Origin: Oryza sativa Japonica Group | Taxonomy: Eukaryota; Streptophyta; Magnoliopsida; Poales; Poaceae | Length of the DNA stretch: 64,000 bases | Reading direction: 5' to 3' | Assembly: GCF_034140825.1 (NCBI RefSeq) | Contig: NC_089043.1 | Location: forward strand, 19,786,001 to 19,850,000 | Part shown: piece by piece, positions 56,445 through 64,000 of the stretch | How the letters are laid out: each line of letters starts with the position of its first letter | How positions within the stretch are numbered: position 1 is the stretch's first letter | Made by a program: the position numbers and the translations under genes | Notes under the pieces: generated by a model | The model's database searches: none | What the model saw: only the letters and a program-made list of their open reading frames with translations | Told to the model about the DNA's origin: nothing

Positions 56445-56990
56445 GTCAGGGGCAAATTCAACGTGGGTACATGAGGACTTGAGCCCCCCTACATCCACCG
56501 GACCCATTGTTCCCCCTGAGTCCCCCTTTGAGTGGCGGCACCGCGGCGTGCAACGCCAGCGGGCGATGGTGCGTTGGCGCGAGGCCGCGAGGCGATCGAG
56601 AGTGGCTCTGCGGCAACCGGCAAGTAGGCGGGCAACGGAGCATCGGAGCGCAGCCGTGACGGAGCGGCCGCGATAGCATCAGTGCAGCAGGCCGGCTGAG
56701 CCGCGGGAGCGCGCTGCCCGCAAGGAGGAGCAGCCGTGCAGCAGCAGCGCCGGGGGAGCGAGCAGGTTTGCAGAGAGCAGCAACAACTGGCAGGCCAGCG
56801 GGAAGGTTTGTTTTTTGAAAGAGGTTTTTTATCGTCCAATACCTCCACGCGGTACAAAATCGTGGCCATTCATTGGCAGAGCTCCTGCCTTTCGTTAAAA
56901 AAAAAACTATTAGACATTCTTGTTGCTTTCTCCTCTCTAATACAATGGCAGAGCTCCTGCCTTTGGTTAAAAAAAAAACTATAAGATAGT
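56445..56990 (+). mobile_element. LINE 3' end with a duplicated A tail
   Basis: ggcagagctcctgccttt-(c/g)-gttaaaaaaaaaact occurs twice, at about 56875-56908 and 56948-56982, and is a common plant LINE 3' terminus. The sequence from 56445 (caggggcaaattcaacgtgg) is GC-rich and may be part of the same retroposed unit or another element. No RT domain. Confidence 0.55.
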
Positions 56991-57159
56991 TACAGAATAA
57001 TTATACAATAGTTACATTTGAAAATTATCCATACTAAATACTTTCGAATGTTATATAGTTACATCCAAAATACCATGCTCTCCCTACCAGGAGACATAAA
57101 TAAAAAAAAAACGTTTGTAGAAGATACAACTGGCTATCAACTTCAAAATCTCCTCTACC

Positions 57160-60100
57160 CTACTTCTCGGCCGTGTTGCCGGCCTCTAGGAGCGGCTCCG
57201 TGATGCCTTCACCCACGTCGAGCTGCGATTCCGACCGCATCGCCGCCTTCTCCACGTCGTGGCTGTGCTCCGGCACACTCCCGCCGCTCTTGCCGCCGCC
57301 ATCCGCTGCTTTGCCCCACAGCACGATGTACAGCCCGGCAACAATGGCCGTCGCCCCGAACAAGCTGACACAAATTAACCAAATATCTCGTCGTTAGAAC
57401 AACTCCATTACATGAAATTAGACCAATTGATGGATCGATTTTTCACCTGCCGATGTGCAGCTCCTCGTGGAGGAAGGCGGCGGCGACGACGGTGGCGATG
57501 ACGGTGCAGAGCGGGTTGAACATGGCGGAGTAGAGAGGGCCCCTGACCGAGATGCACCACGACTGCAGGTAGAACGTCACGCCTGACCCAAACACGCCCT
57601 GCGGCAGTGAACATTTATCGAGTTAATTTGTTTGCAACATCACAGTAGAAATGATCACCTGAAGAAGAGGCGATCGAGCGAGCTTATAGCTTACGGCGAA
57701 AAGGCAGCATCCGAGCTCGAATAGGGAGTGGATCTTCCAGGCGTTGATGTCCGGCACGAGGAAGGAGACGAGCACCGCCGACTGCAGCGTCGACAGGAAG
57801 CACATCCACGCCGACAGCGTCAGGGGATCCATGTACGACTTGCAGATTGGCACCTACAACACATCTTGTCAGGATTATCAGTTCTGGATATATACCAAGA
57901 TGTACAATTACATCTGAACAAGATTTGGCAATTGGTGGCATGGCTGCATATGGTTGAGTGAGGCGATCGAACTTGGCACCTGCAAGATGAGCCAGAGTGA
58001 CCAGCAGCAGCTGCTGCAGATGAGGAACAGGGCGCCCATAACCCACTTGCTGCTCGCTGACGAGTGGAGAAGAAAGTTCAGGTCGACGATCAGAGAGGAG
58101 GAGTTGAGCAGCCTGGGGCCCTTGAAGAACGCCATGGCCATGGCTCCTCCGACGCAGACGGTGGTGCCGAATATCTTCGCCAAGCTCCTCACTCTCCTGA
58201 GGTCCACCTTTTCTAGTCTGTCGGATCAGATCACAGTATCAGATTATCAGTAAGAACACAAAGTAACTGCTTATTCCCTCAAAAAAAAAACAGACTGCTT
58301 ATGACAGTGTCAGAAAGAGTTTGTTTGTGCGATCATGATACAGTTAAGCAAATGAAAAATCTTGTATGAGTCGCATATTGTCTGTTAACCATAATTGTTT
58401 TTCATTATAGTGGTCTAACCGCAATAAACTGTATTATGGATTTTCTAGAATATTTATATTTTGAAAAATCTATAAAGAATCTGCTTATTTGGGGCACAGA
58501 AAAAGAATTGCCTTGACAACAAGTAAGTTTTGACCAAAAGTTGTAGTATACTCCTATATGACAAATGGACCAGTGGTCTAATAAAGGCTTCAACATAGGG
58601 GTTACCTTAAAATCCCACAAAAAGATGCAAAGAAAATGTAGATTTTTAGACCAGCCCAAGGCATGGGTTTGGACTGGTAACTGGTTCTACCCTATGACTC
58701 ATTTTACAACAGATTATTGATCGAATTATTGCTCTAGACTACCTATTTAATTATAAAGATAAATAAAATATTTGTAATAAACAAACTTAAAAATAGTTTA
58801 AAACTAATAAACTGAGCAATACAGTGAAATTTCTTTTTAAGAAACTGTAGTTTTTTTAAAAAAAAATGTAAAGCAAATAATCTGTTTCAACCATATGATG
58901 AATTATCTGAAAATACTAAGCCTCAGATGCCCAGGAGTTGGTAATAAACCAAACACGTGCCTATACAAAACCAAATTTTCTTAGCTATGCTCTGCAAACG
59001 GGTGGCTAATATAGACTGATTGCTATGCCACTAGTGGTTTACTTTATTTTTTTTCCAAACAACAGAACATCAGCATTCAGCAACCAGATTCAGGGGAGGC
59101 CAATAGAGTCTCCCTAGTCCCTAGTATATTCTTTCTTTCAGGCTGCAGCGACTCTATTCTGGAAACAAGTAGAGACTAATCAATTCTGACACACTTTAAT
59201 TAAACATGACTAACCCATCATTACGCTCTAATCCTTTGTCTCGAGTGATAACTACGAAATTGATAGCTGGAACCAGTGTTCTCTGCACGAGCAGAAACAT
59301 GTATGCAGCCTTTGGTTTCTGACAAATTAGTCGGTAACCAAGTACGATGTTTATGACCTGGAAAAGGGTGTGATTCAACGTAGGTCTGCAAAGGCATGTG
59401 ACAAGGTACGTTCATGCATATGCCATCTCAGGACTTACTTGATTGATTCAATTAGCCACAATCTTTTTTGATTTGTAGCAAAGTTTAAGCTAAAATCGTT
59501 GAGAAACCGAAGAGGAGCTTATGTACAAGTAACTTAGAAGAAGAAAGAGACACACGTTTCGCCATCTGATAGCTTTTTTTTTTTCCTAATTAACGCAATC
59601 TACTTGCGCTTAGAGATAATTTAATCTGGGCATTTAGCACTTCCCTAATTCGCCTTTTCTTCCCTGAATTTACAGGTCAGAATGATGGCAAATGCTGTTC
59701 GATCATGTGCTCTGGTGATTATGTCGATCCGTCCTCTTGTTCCCTCTGCACGTACGTACACAGTAGCTAGCTCGGAGAGAACGCAATTATTGAGTGGTAC
59801 GATATGCATGTGTTACTTGGTCCCGTTCGTGATTGATGGACACCAACTAATTAAATTTAACCAAATTCTGGAACTAGCTAGAAGGGATCAAGCACAGGAT
59901 ACGCCGTTGCAGAGAGAAGCGAAGAGAACAATGCATGCAGTTTAATTTGCTGTGTTTTACAGTGCATGAACTGACAGAAATTCAGAGAGGTGTATCATCT
60001 GTTTGAGAGATGCATGAACTCACCCTACTGACGCTGCCATCACGAAGGTGATCGCGGGTATCAGGTTGCTCATGGCCGTCGCCATCGACGACGATCCCAG

Positions 60101-60953
60101 ATGCAGGCCCTGGTAGTACACGTATTGGTTTACCGTTGCCCTGCAGTCAAACAGAGATCAAACATGGTTAGACTCGTATATCGGAAGAGCAAGTTGATTA
60201 ATTCTCAGTCGACATTTGATCTTATGATCTTGGCGTGCGCAGGGGATTCAATGTTTCGGATCGTAATTTCCAAAATTTTGGAAATTTCGGGTTACATATT
60301 CATTTATTTAATTAAGCACATTTTATTCAAAGTTTAATCAAATTTTGTTTAAATTTCAACTTTTATCAGTCCGAAATTTCCGTGATCTCGGAAAGTTCGT
60401 TTCTGTCAATTCCCTCGAAAGAAATGTGCAAACCGGAACCCTGCGCGCCTGCAATTAATTAACAGTTTTTGTGTGATGCTAGCTTGAGCCTTGATTACCC
60501 AAAAAGAGAAGCCACGAAGATCAAGGAGAAGCCCGTCATTCCTAGCCTCGTCTCCTTCTTCTTCCTTCTGCAGATCATTTCAGACACCATGCATGAATTA
60601 ATGAATGAACGTACAAATGAAACTGTCAAGTTTGACAGCTCGAGAGATGTACTCCCTCAGTCGAAAAAACCAACCTAAGAAGTGATGTTTCAGATTCATT
60701 ATACACATCTTCTTCTAGATTGAGGTTCTGAAAAACAAAAAGGAAATATAAATTGGTTGATGGGTTACCTGTTGGCAATGATGGCTATGGGGACGAGGAA
60801 GACGGTGGCGATGGCCTGGCGGTAGACGACGAAGACCATGGTGCTCATGCCCCCGGTGAACACGGCCTTGGCCCAGAGCGCCAGCGCCGCGTAGATGCAC
60901 TGCGCCGCCACCATCGCCGCGCACGGCTTGTACTCCTCCCATCCGGCCCCCAT
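57160..60953 (-). CDS. WAT1-related transporter D, 374 aa, seven exons
   Basis: Exons 60953-60769, 60567-60499, 60140-60024, 58217-57980, 57853-57695, 57598-57447, 57364-57160, all GT-AG; total 1125 nt. Blocks: CAAMVAAQCIYAALALWAKA, VFVVYRQAIATVFLVPIAII, YYQGLHLGSSSMATAMSNLI, SLAKIFGTTVCVGGAMAMAF, VPICKSYMDPLTLSAWMCFL, VRGPLYSAMFNPLCTVIATV and GLYIVLWGKAAD. Two EamA repeats, about ten membrane spans, acidic C-tail. Intron positions and phases equal those of gene B, so B and D are tandem duplicates; A is a more distant member with one intron fewer. Amino-acid or auxin-related export is known for the family; the substrate here is not inferable. Confidence 0.95.
58218..60023 (-). other. 1.8-kb third intron of transporter D
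   Basis: AT-rich, no nested gene. No clear transposon ends were seen, unlike the corresponding intron of B. Confidence 0.5.
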
Positions 60954-61063
60954 TGCTGTTGGCTGTGGCTCTCGGCTGACGCCTCCCGCGAGAGGAAGTG
61001 GAGCTCAAGTGCGCAGGCGGCCGGCGGCTCACAGCGAGGAGACGGTGGGGGCGGGGCGAGGCG

Positions 61064-61071
61064 GTTATATA
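61064..61071 (-). promoter_or_regulatory. TATA-like box of transporter D
   Basis: Reads TATATAAC on the minus strand, about 110 bp upstream of the ATG at 60953. Confidence 0.5.
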
Positions 61072-61097
61072 CACACGATCGGGTGGACGCCGATTTT

Positions 61098-61423
61098 GAG
61101 GATGTCGCCTCGTTATTTGCATGTCATCTAAATAGTTATTAAAAAAATTTAAAAAAAATTGACAACATAGATTAATATGAAATATATCACTCTACAAGCA
61201 TGTAAGACTAAATTCAACTTATATAACTTGCAACAAAAATAATAAATTAAACTGAAAATAGTTATCGCACATTCGCAACTATATTTGTTATTTTTGTTAT
61301 AATTTGTAGAAGTTGAATTTAAACTTGTATATTTGTGTAGTGATATACTTTATATTAATATATGTTGTTAGTTTTTTTATATTTTTTGATAACTATTTGG
61401 ATGATATGCACAGGGATATCCTC
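61098..61423. mobile_element. foldback MITE upstream of transporter D
   Basis: Left arm gaggatgtcgcctcgttatt, then atttgcatgtcatc and taaatagttattaaaaaa; right arm ttttttgataactatttgga, then gatgatatgcac and gggatatcctc. Arms of about 100 bp pair, including tatatcactctacaagca with its inverse. Target duplication not identified. A partial relative lies at 14270-14365. Confidence 0.7.
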
Positions 61424-61669
61424 GGGATGAATTCACTTTCCCCGATCGGGTAGTCTCTCTGCATGTGAAAAGCAAACTTGGCTGCAAGTGTCGCTTGCAT
61501 CTGACGTTGATGACGTTGCCAAGGTGGCTGCGTGTGTGGGGACGTTTGTCCAGGTAAGGTGGTGGTCTAGAAATTTCTGTTCCTTACAGGGTGCACAACG
61601 TGCAAAAATACGAACTGTACGTGCATGGATCTCATTTACAGCGGAGGAGCTGGCCTCTGGAGTACAAGC

Positions 61670-62200
61670 TCTCTGAAGTATCTCAAGGTTTTAAAATTTT
61701 ACTCTGAAACATTTTTTTAGAAAAATTACGGTCCTTAAAGTACCTCAAGGTACTTAAATTTTACGCTAAAAACTTGGTAACTCAAGATACCTATATCTAG
61801 AGGTATCAAAATTTTACACTAAAAAAGATTGATATCTCTTGATATTTTTTTAAAGATTATGGATAATTTTACCACAATTTCCAGTGTAAAATTTAGTACT
61901 TCTAAGTACCAAGTCTTTGAGATGTATCAAAAGATATCAAAATTTTTAGTGCAGATTTCCGTACCTCCTAGTACCGAGAGGTATCAAATTTTATAATGAA
62001 ATGTGGTACCTCCTTAAGAACCGTAAAATCACTCAAAATTTTAGTGTAAAATCTTTTTTACCTCTAGGTATTTTCTCAAGTACGATGGTAAAATTTATTG
62101 GATGATAAAATTACCCAAATTTGATACATCGAGATACCTAGTATATAGAGATATTAAGTTTTACGCTAAAAAATATGGTACTTCATAAATTGTTTCTCCT
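61670..62200. repeat. degenerate AT-rich repeats built on one 24-bp theme
   Basis: Variants of ggtatcaaaattttacacta recur in both orientations at least ten times (for example 61750, 61802, 61890, 61980, 62040, 62150), each next to a short GGTACC-like step (gtacctcaaggtac, gtacctcctagtaccgag). Confidence 0.6.
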
Positions 62201-62548
62201 TTTCAGCAATATGTGAACAAAGACAAGTCACTAGAATATAGTTAATTAATTATTAAGTATTATAAACTGAAAAAATAGATTTATCTGATCTTTTTAATAA
62301 AACTTTCATATAGAAAGTACTTAAAATACACACGTTAATCGTTTAATTGGGATACATACTCATGATAAACGAGACGTGGCCATTCCAAGAAGCACTTTAG
62401 AACTTAGCCTTAAACTCTTTTCAAGAGCTCAATATTTTGATAAGCACCTAGTAAAAATGTGGAAAAGATGGTGTTTTATAGCTCCTGGTTTCTAATTTAT
62501 TTTATATAATCAAGAACTACTAATTCTTATATTTCATATGAGAAATAA
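62201..62548. other. AT-rich spacer
   Basis: Nothing recognised besides a MITE-like phrase (tttatctgatctttttaata) near 62280. Confidence 0.35.
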
Positions 62549-63525
62549 TTTTTTTTTCGCGAACGCGCAAAAGGATTGCACGTCAATATATTAGACGAAA
62601 AGAGTTTTAGTTACACCACACAATCAGACAGACCAGCTTATGCTAGGGGAAGGGAGAAAAAGCAAAATAAAGAATTGAAGCTAGAGAAACTACGGCGGCT
62701 AAGAACAAACTCCAAGCAGCGGGAAGAGGCCTAGCCGCGCTACACTCCCAACAAGTCCCCAAAAACGGCAACGCCAGCTAAAACCACATATGGCTCTCCG
62801 AACGAATGGACTCCAGAACCACTGAGACGAAAGAGAGTGCGGAGTCGAAAACCCTAGAATTTCGTTCCTTCCACAACTGCCAAGATACCAGAAGCACCAG
62901 GGAGTATAAGCCGGCGCGGAGATGCTCAGGTAAGAAGGCCCTGGAGAATGGCTACCAATTCTGGAACCAGCTGCCATGGGGGAGAGAGGGCAGCCCAGCT
63001 AGGAGGCGATAACACCCGGAACCAGACCTGTCGAGCGAACATGTAGTCGAGGAGGATGTGGTTCGCTGTCTCAAGATCCTGAGCGCAAAAAGGACAGGCC
63101 GAGTGATTATCGATACCACACTTCTGAAGGAGATCAACCGTCCAGCAGCGCTGCTGGAATGCAAACCAAAGGAAGAACCTGCATTTAGCAGGACCCTTTG
63201 CGTACCAGAGAAGATCAACACAGGCAAAGGAATGCTGGCCATAGAAGAATGCCTAGTACGCCGAACGCGTTGAGTAGCACTGGTCTGACGTCCATCGCCA
63301 AATGAGACGATCTTCGACCCCCGGCGAGAGCTGTACGTGAAGCACCACATCCCAAATAAGGAGAAACTGGGAGATGACCGGAACAGTGAGGACACCGCGG
63401 ATGTCAGAGACCCAGGAGTTATTCGCCAGGGCAAAAGCAACCGTGCGCGAACCTCGAAGACGTTGGGGAACGGCGAAGAGGAGATCTGGAGCCAAGGATG
63501 CCACCAAGCGGCCATCGATCCATTA
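62549..63525 (-). mobile_element. 5'-truncated LINE (L1-type), minus strand
   Basis: The minus strand has a tail reading gcaatccttttgcgcgttcg and an A run, and upstream a zf-RVT-type region of a non-LTR polymerase: TVPVISQFLLIWDVVLHVQL, DRLIWRWTSDQCYSTRSAY, KGPAKCRFFLWFAFQQRCW, CPFCAQDLETANHILLDY. At least one stop interrupts it. ATGAGAAATAA flanks both sides perfectly (62538-62548 and 63526-63536), which fixes both ends: 977 bp, truncated 5'. Confidence 0.9.
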
Positions 63526-63536
63526 ATGAGAAATAA

Positions 63537-64000
63537 AATTATTTGGTGAGTTAGAAATTACGTGAAAAGCCTCGGCCTAAATGCGAACGGCTGTCGTGCT
63601 TGCCGGATGGTACAAGACGCCATGGCGACAACAGTCGACAGGTAGGTGGACACTAGTGGTTTCTCCAATGGTCTAGCTCGGAGGCATTCCTGACTACTGA
63701 AGTTATTGTATGAGAGCAACATGGACAGATTCCTCCGGCGATGAATCTCTAACAGTGACTATTTGGTAGACGCCCACTGTCCAGCGAATATCGTTGTGCA
63801 GCTGTGAGGCTGTCAACTACACGTGTAGGGTTCATTTTCTTTTTTACGAGGACACGTATAGGTTTACTAGATAAAATCTCACACGTTGCTACAGAAATTT
63901 TATATAACATTAGTAGAAATAACATGTAAAATAGCTATAGTTTATATAATTTTTATCTCTAATCGACTATGGAAGAAAAAAAGGTTATAAACCATTTGAT
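63537..64000. other. right-edge spacer
   Basis: No gene or element recognised. Confidence 0.4.

Overview
The window looks like nuclear DNA of a grass, most likely rice (Oryza). The genes have GT-AG introns, codons are GC-rich near 5' ends, and the spaces between genes are packed with transposon types typical of rice: Stowaway, Tourist and hAT MITEs, Pack-MULEs, a Harbinger element, a Helitron, LINE tails and a solo LTR. The species is an inference. No tRNA, rRNA or CRISPR array was seen.

Layout: 0.75-7.75 kb (minus strand) holds a complete 16-exon GEX2-type gene for a sperm-surface gamete-attachment protein of 1152 aa. 8.28-12.78 kb is a full-length but decayed PIF/Harbinger transposon with its terminal repeats and TTA target duplication. 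13-23.4 kb holds four related secreted glycine/serine-rich protein genes, two on the minus strand followed by two on the plus strand. The third carries an in-frame stop and is probably shortened. 23.8-32.4 kb is a run of Mutator-like elements. The first captured a receptor-kinase fragment and was later split by a 3.1-kb solo LTR. The last has a perfect 9-bp target duplication and fuses a YABBY fragment to an N-myristoyltransferase fragment. 34.96-36.25 kb is a non-autonomous Harbinger element. 36.5-38.4 kb (plus) is a two-exon tetraspanin gene.

40.3-61 kb (minus) holds a WAT1/UMAMIT (nodulin MtN21-like, EamA) transporter cluster: three full-length genes (A, 392 aa; B, 375 aa; D, 374 aa) and one copy lacking its 5' part (C). 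I derived the exon models by requiring splice sites and reading phase to agree, and the total length of each full model is a multiple of three. Gene B needs two GC-AG introns, and its 3-kb third intron holds a Helitron nested in a MITE. Genes B and D each have a MITE just upstream of a TATA-like box. The last 3 kb holds a foldback element, degenerate AT-rich repeats and a 5'-truncated LINE with an 11-bp target duplication.

The genes do not form one pathway. The window contains two local gene families grown by duplication (secreted glycine-rich proteins and WAT1-like transporters), two single genes (GEX2 and tetraspanin), and mobile DNA that has shaped introns, promoters and chimeric transcription units.
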